A stretch of DNA of 64,000 bases from Nitrospirales bacterium. Lineage in GTDB: Bacteria > Nitrospirota > Nitrospiria > Nitrospirales > UBA8639. Below, piece by piece: positions 27,135-37,312 of this stretch. The notes under the pieces were generated by a model, which had not been told where the DNA came from, did not search any database, and was given only the letters and a program-made list of their open reading frames with translations. The stretch lies in NCBI GenBank assembly GCA_031315915.1, contig JALDRK010000014.1, positions 35,092 through 99,091 of the forward strand. The letters are read 5' to 3'. The translations under genes were made by a program, and so were the position numbers. How positions within the stretch are numbered: the stretch's first letter is position 1; every line of letters begins with the position of its first letter.

Positions 27135-28208
27135 ATGATTCATGAAATTCCCAGGGCTTGCCTGACGGATTACGAATACGATATGTCGGAGTCTCCAATG
27201 CCTACCCACTCATTTGATTTTCCCCCGTTCGCCCCTCCCTGGTGGGTAAAGGGTCCTCATCGCATGACACTCCTTCCACGATGGTGGCCACGCACACCCC
27301 CTCTCCATATGCCACCCTCTCAGTCAAGAATTTTTAAGGTGACTGCCGAGACCGGCCTGCTCACTTACTGTCACTGGCAGCCCATGCCCTCCCAAAAACC
27401 CACACTGCTACTGGTACACGGCCTGGAAGGATGCACCGAATCACATTACATGCTAGGGCTGGCCAAGAAAGCCTGGAGTCGTGGCTGGAACTGCATACGG
27501 ATCAATCAACGCAATTGTGGCGGTTCAGAACATCTTACGCCAACCCTCTACCACGGGGGGCTTAGCCAAGACTATGAGGCCATTATCCGGGAATTGACGG
27601 AAATCGATCATTGTCAATGTATCTGGTGCATCGGTTATTCGATGGGCGGAAACCTGACGCTCAAATTGGGAGGAGAGGCAGGGGAAACCCTGCCTGCTCT
27701 GAGGGGTTTGGCTGCCGTATGTCCAAACATCATTCCTGCCGCCTGCGTGCGGGCCCTCCAAGAACCGCGCAATCGTATATACCATGCGTTTTTCTTGAAC
27801 AGCTTAAAAGCCAAACTCCGGCGCAAAGGGAAACTGTATCCCGGGAAATGGGATCTCGACCGCCTTCCACACATCTCCAGCATGTGGGAATTCGATGATG
27901 TGTATACCGGCCCGGACGGAGGATTCCGGGATGCGTCCGATTACTATGACCAGAGCGCTTCGCAACGCGTGTTCCCTCTCATTCGCAAACCTACGCTTAT
28001 CATCACCTCGCAAGACGACCCGTTTGTCCCGTTCACCATGTTTACCGATCCGATCATTCACGCGAATCCTTTCTTGCAGCTCATTGCTCCTCCCTACGGA
28101 GGCCATTGCGGATTTTTTCAAGGCCACCGTCTTCAGGAAGATCCTTTTTGGGCGGAAAACCGCATCCTCGACTGGATTCAATCTCAACTGCTCCCTGGGT
28201 CGTCATAA
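27135..28208 (+). CDS. Alpha/beta-hydrolase, YheT/EMB8 type
   Basis: A 357-residue cytoplasmic hydrolase of the YheT-EMB8 family. The catalytic triad is visible: nucleophile Ser in GYSMGGNLTLKL, Asp in TSQDDPFVP and His in YGGHCGFFQG; the oxyanion-hole region is LLVHGLEGCTESHY. The family acts on esters or short acyl chains; the natural substrate is not known. Start options are the ATG at 27135 (preceded by GGTGAG) or Mets at 27183 and 27198. Confidence 0.88.
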   Translation: MIHEIPRACLTDYEYDMSESPMPTHSFDFPPFAPPWWVKGPHRMTLLPRWWPRTPPLHMPPSQSRIFKVTAETGLLTYCHWQPMPSQKPTLLLVHGLEGCTESHYMLGLAKKAWSRGWNCIRINQRNCGGSEHLTPTLYHGGLSQDYEAIIRELTEIDHCQCIWCIGYSMGGNLTLKLGGEAGETLPALRGLAAVCPNIIPAACVRALQEPRNRIYHAFFLNSLKAKLRRKGKLYPGKWDLDRLPHISSMWEFDDVYTGPDGGFRDASDYYDQSASQRVFPLIRKPTLIITSQDDPFVPFTMFTDPIIHANPFLQLIAPPYGGHCGFFQGHRLQEDPFWAENRILDWIQSQLLPGSS

Positions 28209-28383
28209 AATCATTTTTTCCACAATTTGATCGGATAGCATTTCGAATCCCTCACGCCAGAAAGGTTGCCATTTTTTCTTCCTTGCGCCTCTTGCGAGGG
28301 ACCTGCCAGGTAGGGTAGAACCTTGTTCTAATGCACGTTTCCTCGTTTTCCATAATACTTGATCCACGTCTCTCCTTCCATTC

Positions 28384-29781
28384 ATGAGCCTTAAACCGAA
28401 TTCCCCAGGCAAAGGCATTCTGCGCCAATTGCATAAGACGCAAGAAAAATATTTTGAAGGATGGGTGGATGTTCCTGCACACATACATCATACCGCCTAT
28501 CGTATGGCCAACCCGCCAACCGAACGTCCTCAAAGCCGAAAGGAATTTCAGCAGCTCTTAAATTGCCTGGAGATCGAGCCTTCCCAGACCGTGTTGGAAG
28601 ACAAGGTGGGATTCGGCGTCAAAACCGGAACGCAGGATGATCGACTCATTGCCATTTGGGAGGCGCACACCGAATATTACAGTTACCAGATCTGGCACAT
28701 TCCGCACGACAAAACGCAGTTGTTGGGATTCGGTCCGTTGGGATTCTCCCGGTACGTCTTTCCCTTCTCTCCGTTGGGTCTTCAAGTCAATGCCTTAGAC
28801 CTGCTCGTCACCCCTTCCCGTATCTACGACCAGGAAGAATTAGCCACGCTCCTGCCAGGCCCGCAAATCTATGCCAGCAAGGTGTTGAATGAGGATATTT
28901 CCGTGGCCACCAGTTTTACTCCTGACGAACATGGTCGGGAACGTTATCTGATCTGGTCCCCCGACTCGCTGGTGTTACGCCAAAAATTGGCAAGACTCAT
29001 TGATATTTTGACCACCCTGGAAAACTATACCCATCTGATCCTGGTTCCGTATTCGGCTTTTTCACGAGCGGTGGATCAAGTCCAAATTTTTGAACAACGC
29101 CATCTATACCAACGAACCCTGATTACAAGAGAACTCAAACAGGCAACCCATAGCACCCTGCAGCAGTGGCTTGAAGGATTGACCCATGATTTTCTGGAAG
29201 TGGGACGACTAGCCGATTCCATGCGATTTCGGCTATCAGCCTCGGTCCCCTACGATCGTATTGTGCATAGCAATACCCTGGCTCTCCGGGAACATCCCCT
29301 GTCATACGGACGAACCTTGACGGATTATGTGGAATCAAAAATCACCGGGGTGGCCGATGGATATCAACAGCTGCTTTCCCGCATCCATGCCCTGGAACAG
29401 GATTTTGAAGGCACCATCGCCGTCTTGCGGACCAAGGTGGAATTATTGTTACAAGAACAAAATTTAGCCCAGCAGGATCAGAATATGAAACTGCTTGCCA
29501 GCGTCGATCAAACCACCAAAAGCCAAGCCGTGCTGCAACATACTGTGGAAGGCCTTTCCGTCATCGTCATCGCATACTATGTCAGCGGGTTAGCCAATTA
29601 CGTTTTTAAGGCCTTGGAAGAGATCGGATGGCTCTCCAACTATTCCTTAGCCTCCGGCGTCTTTGTACCGGTAGCCTTGTGTCTCTCCTTTGCCATTATC
29701 ACTTTGGGCCGGAAACATATTCATAAAAAACTCTTTCCTTCCCACCCTCCAGCCTCCTCCTCTCATCAACAGAATCAATAG
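28384..29781 (+). CDS. DUF3422 family membrane protein
   Basis: A 465-residue protein matching DUF3422 along its length: the opening region has HHTAYRMANPPTERP-type sequence, the centre has AHTEYYSYQIW and FGPLGFSRYVFPFSP, and the later part has VPYDRIVHSNTLALREH and GYQQLLSRIHALEQDFEGT. Two transmembrane helices lie near the C-terminus (IVIAYYVSGLANYVFKAL and FVPVALCLSFAIITL). The family is widespread in proteobacteria and its role is unknown. It lies 175 bp after the hydrolase in the same direction and may be cotranscribed. Confidence 0.88.
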   Translation: MSLKPNSPGKGILRQLHKTQEKYFEGWVDVPAHIHHTAYRMANPPTERPQSRKEFQQLLNCLEIEPSQTVLEDKVGFGVKTGTQDDRLIAIWEAHTEYYSYQIWHIPHDKTQLLGFGPLGFSRYVFPFSPLGLQVNALDLLVTPSRIYDQEELATLLPGPQIYASKVLNEDISVATSFTPDEHGRERYLIWSPDSLVLRQKLARLIDILTTLENYTHLILVPYSAFSRAVDQVQIFEQRHLYQRTLITRELKQATHSTLQQWLEGLTHDFLEVGRLADSMRFRLSASVPYDRIVHSNTLALREHPLSYGRTLTDYVESKITGVADGYQQLLSRIHALEQDFEGTIAVLRTKVELLLQEQNLAQQDQNMKLLASVDQTTKSQAVLQHTVEGLSVIVIAYYVSGLANYVFKALEEIGWLSNYSLASGVFVPVALCLSFAIITLGRKHIHKKLFPSHPPASSSHQQNQ

Positions 29782-30043
29782 CTGACACTCCGCCTTCCGG
29801 GTGGGCATTCGGCAGACACTCAAAGCCTTTTCGCTGGGCCGGCTGTGTAGAAAGATCGTGCACACCCCAAATCGTGTCGGAACTACTTGGGAGTTTACAC
29901 CCGGAAAAGAGCACCCCCAACAGGCAGAAAAGTTCAACTATCCAGGCCATTTAAGGCATGGATGAGAATGTCCGACAACACTTAGAGAGCCGCATCACAA
30001 ATAAGACGCGCTTCAAAATCCAAAGAAGAAAAAAGGACAATTG

Positions 30044-30907
30044 ATGCAAACTGTGGAAGAAATAGTCACAACCTGCACGAATCTGTATACCCTTCCTAAG
30101 GTCTATCTGGAAGTGAAAAAGGTCATTGATGCTCCGGAAGCAACCATGGTCGATCTCTCACGAGCCATCAGCATTGATCCAGGCATGACCACCATGGTGC
30201 TAAAACTCGTCAATAGCGCCTTTTATGCCATGCCAAGAAAAGTCGAAACGATTTCCCGCGCGGTAGGCATTTTGGGTATGCAACCTCTCCACGATCTCAC
30301 CCTGGCCGTCGCCGTCACCAAAACCTTTTCCGGGCTCAACCAACAGGTCATGAGCATGGATGTCTATTGGGCCAACAGCTTTTTCAGCGGCCTTGTTGCG
30401 CGGGAACTAGCTAGAAAATGTTTTTTGGTTGACAGTGAACGCATGTTTGTTGAGGGTTTGCTTCGAGAAATCGGCCATTTAATCCTATATGAGCAATTGC
30501 CCGAACAGGCCGAACGAGCTTTGCGGGAGTCGGCAGAAACCGACACGCCGGTTCATCTGATCGAACAACATCTCTTAGGGTTTGATTTTACGGAAATCGG
30601 ACAAGCCCTAGTGGACGCCTGGCAGCTTCCCAAAAATCTCGGAATCGCCATCCGCTTCCAACATCAGCCCAATGGAACCCCGGATCATGCGTTTGAAGCC
30701 GCACTGTTGAATATGGCTCATGCCCTGACCGAAGGCTTTCAGTCCCCTCATGGCTATATGCAGTGGCAAGCCCTCGTGGCCCCAGAATCATGGACGTTGA
30801 CGGGACTCTCAGAGGATGCGCTCAAGGAATGTATGCTGGAAGCCGGGAAACAACTCTCCACGATGTTAGACCTTATGGAAGAGGCCCAAGTTCATATGGC
30901 ATCGTAA
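30044..30907 (+). CDS. HDOD domain signalling protein (second copy)
   Basis: A 287-residue protein that is almost entirely one HDOD domain: LPKVYLEVKKVIDAPEATMV, ISIDPGMTTMVLKLVNSAFY, then ISRAVGILGMQPL. At the HD position it reads LLREIGHLILYE, so the metal ligand pair is lost. AAAAGGAC lies six bases before the ATG. It resembles the protein at 3340 but is a diverged paralogue. No partner domain is fused and the neighbours do not tell its pathway. Confidence 0.9.
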   Translation: MQTVEEIVTTCTNLYTLPKVYLEVKKVIDAPEATMVDLSRAISIDPGMTTMVLKLVNSAFYAMPRKVETISRAVGILGMQPLHDLTLAVAVTKTFSGLNQQVMSMDVYWANSFFSGLVARELARKCFLVDSERMFVEGLLREIGHLILYEQLPEQAERALRESAETDTPVHLIEQHLLGFDFTEIGQALVDAWQLPKNLGIAIRFQHQPNGTPDHAFEAALLNMAHALTEGFQSPHGYMQWQALVAPESWTLTGLSEDALKECMLEAGKQLSTMLDLMEEAQVHMAS

Positions 30908-31258
30908 GAACTTCCCGGCATAAACAACCTTCGGCTTCTACGATCAAATATTCAGATTGCCAGCGCCCCACTATATTTTTGACGGCATGCGAATAATTCC
31001 AGATTGGGGTCAGGAATTATATGCATGACCAGATCACATATCAGAAGAATGCTCAGAGTTAATGCTGCCAGACCAAAACTCATTCAAAGAAGAGGAGTTG
31101 GGAGGCTTCATGATTTGCCTACCCACCCTGATTGGCAACCTGAAACCGGAACATCTCGCAGGATCCTACGTTAAGAGTATAATCTTCTTTTCTTCTCCAC
31201 ATTTGTTTCATTCTTTTTCTCACGGAGCTCGTACGTTTCCTTTTCCTTGCTCCCCCAC
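30908..31258. other. Non-coding interval
   Basis: About 350 bp between the HDOD gene and the converging secretion operon. No gene, tRNA or clear terminator is visible. Confidence 0.5.
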
Positions 31259-33394
31259 TCACAATCCGCTCTCACGAATAAGAATGGTGGCGGCACGGGT
31301 CCAGACATGTCCCATGAAACTCTGGCTCACCCCTTTCACGTGAACCACACCCCTGACGACTTGTTCCCATCGCGGCAGATCATCCTCGACCTGCAACTCA
31401 ACGCGGTAGACCGAATATTCCGCCATCAATTTTCCTTGATCATCCTGGCGGACAGGAATCGCTCCGGTATAGATGGACGCAACATAGGGTATCACCACAT
31501 GGGCTTCATCCATATGTCGAAGATCTTTCAGATGACTGCGACGAGGCGGGCGCAGAGGATCATCCGGATAAAACCACCCTGCACTCCCCACACCCAATCG
31601 GGCCTGCTCCTCTTCGGAGGCAAACGCGTGGATGACTTCCCCGCGCTGGCCGATCAGATGAGCCAGGGGCTCCTTAGTATTGACCCACCGCCCCACATGC
31701 AGCGAAGGCATCAGATCCATGATCTTTCCAGAAAACGGCGCGGTCATGATTAATTGGTTCTTGAGGGCCAACACCCCATCTAATTCCCGTATTTCCCCTT
31801 TGAGTGCCTCCAAAACAACTTGGTGATCATTGAGATCCTTCTGATAAACCACCTCTCGTTGCAGCCTGGTCAGGAATCCTGCCTTTCGTTCTTCAATGAG
31901 TCGAAGCTGCCGATCAAGGGAGGGCGATTCCAAAACCAGGAGCGCTTGCCCCGCTTCGACGAGCTCTCCTTCCTGCACTAATATTTCAAGAACTTTTGAA
32001 GGAGCCGGGGGATATAGACTGGCCCGTTCCGTGGCTTGCAATATCGCCGGCATCGACACGGTGGAATCGACGGGCAGAAACCCGGCTAAGACAACAATGG
32101 CGACCACTGCCAGGACCACACGCCCCCGCGGCGATTGCACTACGTCTTTCCGGCGTTTCCACCATAACTCTACCTCCTGCCATACGGGCCAGGCCAAAAA
32201 CCAACCTATCTCCAGCAGGAACAACACAATGCCCAGAACCTTAAAAAAGAAATGATATACCAGGATGGCAATTCCCAGGAACATGACCGCCCGATACACC
32301 CAGGTAGACCACGCGAAGACAATCAGAAAACGTTGACGGGCCGGCGAAAGAGTTTCCGATGGAGGATCTCCCCACGCAAAGAGCAGTTCTCTCAATCGCC
32401 ATCGTCCTAACGCGAAGGCCCGTGCCTGGAGATTCGGGATGCCTACCCAATCCGACAAGACATAGTAACCGTCGAAGCGGAGCAAAGGATTCAGATTAAT
32501 TAAGAGTCCCATGATCCAACTGGTGGTCGCCAACACAAACAAGACACTGCGAAACACCCCTTCAGGGGCCAGATGCCAGAGAAAGGTGGCCAGCGCCCCC
32601 AGACTGAGTTCAACCACCGTACCCGCGGCCGCAATGGCTGCTCGTTGACGGCGTGATGCGAGCTTCCAAGAATCGGTGGTATCGGTATACAAAACCGGGA
32701 CCATCACCAAAAATCCCACACCCATGGTTTGTACGGTGCACCCGCATCTGACAGCGGTATAGGCATGCCCCAACTCGTGCAGAATTTTCATTCCCACCAG
32801 GGCAAGGACATAGGCCGTCAATCCTTGCGGAGAGAAAAAAAACAGGAAGGTATTGGTAAAAGCTTCCCACTGCCGGATCACACTGATCAGACCGAATGCC
32901 GTCAGAATACAGACCAGCACCAACGCCGTCATGGAAAAGCAGGGCTGCACAAAAGGCAGGGTGGCTCGAAGAAACCGATCCGGATTGCACAGAGGTATGC
33001 GGAAAAACAGATAATGATGCAGGGTTTTGAGCAGCCAATGCCGCTTGACCTGCTCCGCCTGTTCAAACAAACCTCTACCTCCGCTTCTTGGTGCCTCCCG
33101 GGTCAGATTATGACGATATAGAAAGTCAATCAGCTCCTTGACGTCTTCCACCGTAATCTTCACGGTAGTCGTACTCGTAACACGGCTCACAATCTGCTTG
33201 GCCGTTCCGGCCGGCCATTGAGAAAGAATATGAAACGCCGTCCAGCCGATTTGAAAATATTGATGCCGGACCGGATCGAGAATCTTCCAGGTCGGTACCC
33301 CTTCAGGCGTGAGCGTACCGGGGAAAATCTGCAAATCCCCCCGTAAAGGCGGCAAGGCACAATCGTCTTGAGCGGGAATGGGAGTCGGTGTCAT
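31259..33394 (-). CDS. PqqD-like / M50 zinc metalloprotease / HlyD adaptor fusion
   Basis: A 711-residue inner-membrane protein with three parts. The first ~110 residues resemble a PqqD-like domain (DPVRHQYFQIGWTAFHILSQ ... DVKELIDFLYRHNL). Next is a polytopic site-2-type protease with zinc motif HELGHA (about 206-211) and the downstream Asp motif NPLLRFDGYY (about 302-311). After the last helices, from about residue 450, comes a periplasmic HlyD/biotinyl-lipoyl adaptor (LYPPAPSKVLEILVQEGELV, LVLESPSLDRQLRL). Related YydH-type proteins act on exported peptides. The start ATG at 33394 overlaps the stop of the upstream adaptor gene (TGATG); the longer frame to 33493 is unlikely. It is the last gene of a TolC-HlyD-HlyD-M50 operon divergent from a giant surface protein, probably its export or processing machinery. 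Confidence 0.87.
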   Translation of the reverse strand: MTPTPIPAQDDCALPPLRGDLQIFPGTLTPEGVPTWKILDPVRHQYFQIGWTAFHILSQWPAGTAKQIVSRVTSTTTVKITVEDVKELIDFLYRHNLTREAPRSGGRGLFEQAEQVKRHWLLKTLHHYLFFRIPLCNPDRFLRATLPFVQPCFSMTALVLVCILTAFGLISVIRQWEAFTNTFLFFFSPQGLTAYVLALVGMKILHELGHAYTAVRCGCTVQTMGVGFLVMVPVLYTDTTDSWKLASRRQRAAIAAAGTVVELSLGALATFLWHLAPEGVFRSVLFVLATTSWIMGLLINLNPLLRFDGYYVLSDWVGIPNLQARAFALGRWRLRELLFAWGDPPSETLSPARQRFLIVFAWSTWVYRAVMFLGIAILVYHFFFKVLGIVLFLLEIGWFLAWPVWQEVELWWKRRKDVVQSPRGRVVLAVVAIVVLAGFLPVDSTVSMPAILQATERASLYPPAPSKVLEILVQEGELVEAGQALLVLESPSLDRQLRLIEERKAGFLTRLQREVVYQKDLNDHQVVLEALKGEIRELDGVLALKNQLIMTAPFSGKIMDLMPSLHVGRWVNTKEPLAHLIGQRGEVIHAFASEEEQARLGVGSAGWFYPDDPLRPPRRSHLKDLRHMDEAHVVIPYVASIYTGAIPVRQDDQGKLMAEYSVYRVELQVEDDLPRWEQVVRGVVHVKGVSQSFMGHVWTRAATILIRESGL

Positions 33395-34869
33395 CAAAAC
33401 CCCACGGTTTGGCGGGCCACCGAAAACGGACGGCGGAAAAGATACAAAAAGAGCGGAACTTCTTCGCCATATATTTTGGCGGTCCCCTGCCACCCGATAC
33501 GGATATGTGAGCCGGGCTCGATCAAAGCCGCCTTGACGCGATAAGCCAACACCTGAGTCGGTAAAACTTCCGCATGATAACTGGCATGCACCAAACGTGC
33601 GCTAATCGTCTTAAGGGGGTTGGCATCCAGAAAGATGTCCACTTCGGCGCCTTTCTCCAGGACAATCGCATCTTCCACCGGCAGGTCGATTTTCAGCTCA
33701 ACCTGTTCGGGATCTGCCACTTCCATAATGCGTTCACCCACGACAATCGGCCGCCCTACCCAATCGGTCGGATCTCCAAAAATAACCACACCCGCCCGGG
33801 GAGATGTCACGTCAACCTGTTCCAACCGTTCCCACGCATAATCGCGTTCCACTTCTTTTAAGCGGACCTCCGTGAACTGAACTGGGAGATTCCCTCCCGT
33901 TTCATCCTCGAGAAAAGCCTCCTGTGAAGTCTTGCGATATTCCATCAAGGCTACGGCTAGATTTTTTTCCGCAACATCAAATTGATTGCGAAAATTTTTG
34001 TCGTCATACCGGAAAAGCACATCGCCTTCTTCCACAAACGTATTGGGCTTGACTACGACCTGAGCAATGACGCCTTCCAGCGGCGCGGTCACTACTGCCG
34101 GATCCCGCGCAATGACTTCCACGGGAGCCAGGGTCGCAAGACGAACCGGAAGACACATGGCCAGCATCAGACCCACAACCCCTGTCCACACCCATTTTTT
34201 TTGAAAGAGCTGTTTCCAACGGCCTGCCCGAGTACCGTTCGGCTGTAAAATCTGCCAGGCGTGGGCAGCGGTTTCCGCCACCCGCCTGATCAACTGATCT
34301 TCCCCCTCCTTCCAGATGGTTTCACGAGCCAACCAGATCCCGGCTACGATCCGCTGATTCGCCCACTTCAGTGGACACCACAGGACATGTGAAAACCCGT
34401 TGCGCTTCCAATCTGATTGCCATTCCCGTGGAATCTGAGAACCGATGATATAACATGGAACGTCAAGCAGGTGTTTGTTCCAAAGGTACCCCGACACCTT
34501 TTCCAGCCACTTGATCAGGGGTGCCTGACGGTCAAGCACCGCCACACTGGACACCGATTCTATCCGACATGCCTGGCCATTCGTAGGACTGATGGAGATC
34601 AGAAACGCCTGCCGGAACGTCACCAACCGCCGCGTTTCATTGGCCAGAAGAAAGCTTAACTCTTTGACGGTTTGGGCTGAACGGATCTGACTTTCCAGAT
34701 GCAGGAGATCGACGAGTATTTTCGGGTCGATATCGGAAGAGGGACCGCCGGGAATATTAGGTCCGGCACCTGCTGATGATGCCGGTGCCGGGGGAGATTG
34801 CTGATGATCGGCAACCGCCGCAGTTCCCCTTGTACGAAAGAAACCCTGGGAGGATGGTGCATTTCTCAT
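33394..34869 (-). CDS. HlyD-family adaptor with cytoplasmic GAF-like domain
   Basis: About 491 residues. The N-terminal ~215 residues are cytoplasmic: a Ser/Pro/Ala-rich start, then a helical and GAF-like region (LLHLESQIRSAQTVKELSFL ... LVTFRQAFLI ... PLKWANQRIVAGIWLA). One transmembrane helix (WTGVVGLMLAMCLPVRLATL) leads into a periplasmic membrane-fusion domain with the lipoyl-type motif VTAPLEGVIAQVVVKPNTFV and a second half VTSPRAGVVIFGDP. Such adaptors bridge an inner-membrane transporter to TolC; the GAF-like part could sense a ligand or bind a cytoplasmic partner. The start is taken at the ATG 34869; 34896 is possible. Confidence 0.83.
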   Translation of the reverse strand: MRNAPSSQGFFRTRGTAAVADHQQSPPAPASSAGAGPNIPGGPSSDIDPKILVDLLHLESQIRSAQTVKELSFLLANETRRLVTFRQAFLISISPTNGQACRIESVSSVAVLDRQAPLIKWLEKVSGYLWNKHLLDVPCYIIGSQIPREWQSDWKRNGFSHVLWCPLKWANQRIVAGIWLARETIWKEGEDQLIRRVAETAAHAWQILQPNGTRAGRWKQLFQKKWVWTGVVGLMLAMCLPVRLATLAPVEVIARDPAVVTAPLEGVIAQVVVKPNTFVEEGDVLFRYDDKNFRNQFDVAEKNLAVALMEYRKTSQEAFLEDETGGNLPVQFTEVRLKEVERDYAWERLEQVDVTSPRAGVVIFGDPTDWVGRPIVVGERIMEVADPEQVELKIDLPVEDAIVLEKGAEVDIFLDANPLKTISARLVHASYHAEVLPTQVLAYRVKAALIEPGSHIRIGWQGTAKIYGEEVPLFLYLFRRPFSVARQTVGF

Positions 34870-34964
34870 CGAACCGTACCTGATCCAGCCAGACAAGTGG
34901 CCATGGCACAGGCCTGCATTCTTGGCATGATGGCCTCGGTATTATTTGGGCGAGGGGGACCACA

Positions 34965-35785
34965 TCACGTTTGAGCGTCGGCGTGAATGTTTTCTGTTCG
35001 GGATATTTCCGATCGGTAAAACAGGCATACATCCCGGCCAATATTTGGGGCGGGTGCTCCATAAACGTGCCAAACACGAATGGTTTGACTAACCGGATCG
35101 ATCCTTGCCCCAATTTGCGACACCTGAGCTTTATAGACGGCTTTCAGTTCATCGATAAAAAGACAAACGGACTGCCCGTCTTCAGCCATTGCACATCCAG
35201 GGAGGGAACAATCAATTCGATATCAAAATGTTGATCGTTCAGGATACTGAGGAGCTCGTCATAGGGATTCACGCTTTCATAAGGATTCACGAGGGCTTTC
35301 ACCACCCTTCCATCAAAGGGAGCCGTTATGCGACAGCGCCCTATCATCACCTGGGCAACCCGCTCCGATGCCTGAGCCTTTTTCAGCTCAGACCTGGCCA
35401 CATCGATCTCCAATTGGCCGATTCCGTTCAGCTTGCCCAGTTCTTCATGGTGGGTGAGCGTAATCGTGCGCGACTCCACCTCGGCCTCTGCAGCCTGTAA
35501 ATCCGCCACATATTTGCCGCATTGAAAATCCACCAGGAGGTCGCCTTTTTGAAACTGCTCCCCGTCACGAAAGGGCATCTTTTTAATTTTGGCCTGTAAT
35601 TCACTGGAAATCACCACTTCCATGACCGGCTTGACGACTCCCCTGACGGTACTCAAGTCGGACACTCGCAGGCTGTTCTTTCCCTTATCCGAATCCTTAT
35701 CTTTGGCCTCCGTGACGTATCCCCCGCCGCCCAAAATCACAACGAGACCAACACTCAGGACCACTAGTCGTTTCACGCTATTCAT
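34965..35785 (-). pseudogene. HlyD-family periplasmic adaptor with two frame changes
   Basis: From the ATG at 35785 (overlapping the TolC gene's stop as ATGA) there is a signal peptide or anchor (LVVLSVGLVVILGGGGYV), a lipoyl half-motif (KKMPFRDGEQFQKGDLLVDF), a short coiled coil and the second half ITAPFDGRVVKALVNPYESV. The frame stops after TGSPFVFLSMN at 35144, but the family continues one frame over as FIDELKAVYKAQVSQIGARI then DPVSQTIRV, and then in a third frame as FGTFMEHPPQILAGMYACF. Both changes fall in short T runs (near 35150 and 35067), so assembly errors are likely. Intact, it would be about 270 residues and the first adaptor of the operon. Confidence 0.8.
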
Positions 35786-37312
35786 GGCAACGGAACCTCC
35801 GCGGTTGGGGTGAGTTGAGTCAGACGTGAAAACACATTCTCGCGCCGTAACCATTTCCATCGTTCTTCCAACGCCTGGGTAAGAACATCGAGTTCATCGC
35901 TGGAAATATCCGTGGGAAACGGATCTTCCCCGATGGCGGCCAACAAATTGGCATAGGCCGTTTCAACCTTGGCCTTGGCTGACTCATGCCGTAACTCGGC
36001 GACAAGAGCCTGCACTTTTTCACGAATCACTTGATGCTCGGTTGTCGTTTTGACCGTCCAGGACCGATTTGTCATTTCCGTAATTTCCTGCTGGGTGTCA
36101 AAATACCGGCCTGTCATTTTGACATCCTGCAACGCGGCCTGATACTGCGCGGACGCTACATGTACCTGTGTCATGATGGCCATGGTCAGCGCCAAACTTT
36201 GCGCATCCAACACCATCTCCTGCGCTTCGATGACTTGTTTTCGTGCCGGATGCCGGAACACGTTCAACAAATTCCAACTCACCTTGGCGCCGTAGGTCAG
36301 CCAATTGTTATGAAACAAAAAACTATTCGAGTCATAATGCGCCCCGGTAAACATGTTGATATTCGGAAGGAGTTCCAGAATGGCGGCTTTGGTTTCCTTG
36401 GCATTAATCCGTTTTTGATAATCCACCTTACGCAATTCAGGACGATTCATGAGCGCACGTTGCTCTAGATCCTCCAGATGATCGGGCAATGGCAATTCTG
36501 ACGGTTGGGCGTCAGGCACGGCTAATTCATAGGGTTCTCCCGGGTCCAGACTCATCAATTCCGCTAAATGTACCCTGGACAGAGACAGATCCTGAAACAG
36601 TTGCTGGATTTCCCGCTGTGCCCCGAGCAAGTCGCGTTCATATTGTAAAAGCGGCAGGGGCGCATCGAGGCGCCGATCTTTAATGGTCTGCACCTCCCCC
36701 AGAGCCTTCTGCACCCACCCCTCCAAAAAAGCCAGGCGTCCCAACACCCGCTCGGCACTGACCGCCTGCCAAAAGGCTGATCGGACATCCTGAATTACCC
36801 GATTGGCCACCCGACGCTTATCCTCCTCGGCCACCAACACGTCATTCGCGGCTTGTTCAGCCCGCACATACGACAAACCGAAATCCAACATGTCCCAACT
36901 CAAGGTCAAATTCGAGGTGAAAATGTTTTTATCCGCCGACGTGGACGACACGAGTGATTGCTGCCCTGTCTCTAACGACTGGCTGCTGGCTCCTGAAAAG
37001 TTGCTCCGTCCGTTATAGGCAGCATCGGCCACCACTTTGGGAAGCAGATCGTAATGGGCTAAATCGAGCTGCCGATGCTCGACCATCTCCTTCAGCACTT
37101 CCACCCGCGTCTCCAGATTAAATTTCAGGGCACGGGCCATGGCTTCATACAACGTAATGGGACGAGACACCGGCTTTTGAAAACGGGCCAGATGCGCCAA
37201 ATCCTTGAACGCGTTGGTGAATTTCTTCTTTGGTGAGTGGCATGGGCATCACCGCACATCCTGCGACCAGAATGAACAATCCCATCGCATAACAACTCGC
37301 TTGGGCCTTCAA
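35782..37312 (-). CDS. TolC-family outer-membrane channel, lipoprotein type, frame change near N-terminus
   Basis: The main open frame (37200 to 35782, 472 residues) is a TolC/OEP protein with the two repeated helical-hairpin halves (LYEAMARALKFNLETRVEVL, LSWDMLDFGLSYVRAEQAAN; ALMNRPELRKVDYQKRINAK, VSWNLLNVFRHPARKQVIEA). That frame lacks a signal peptide. A neighbouring frame just upstream gives one: GLFILVAGC, a lipobox, then MPLTKEEIHQRVQ, which joins to DLAHLARFQKP at about 37203 if one base is removed. The protein would then be a lipid-anchored outer-membrane export duct of about 509 residues. Start TTG at 37312 or ATG at 37285. First gene of the operon. Confidence 0.83.

Noticed and set aside
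29699..29950. 83-codon minus-strand frame with a lipobox-like LFSGC
   Set aside because: It overlaps the DUF3422 gene end on the other strand, has no ribosome site and the rest of the sequence is not protein-like; possible but not supportable.
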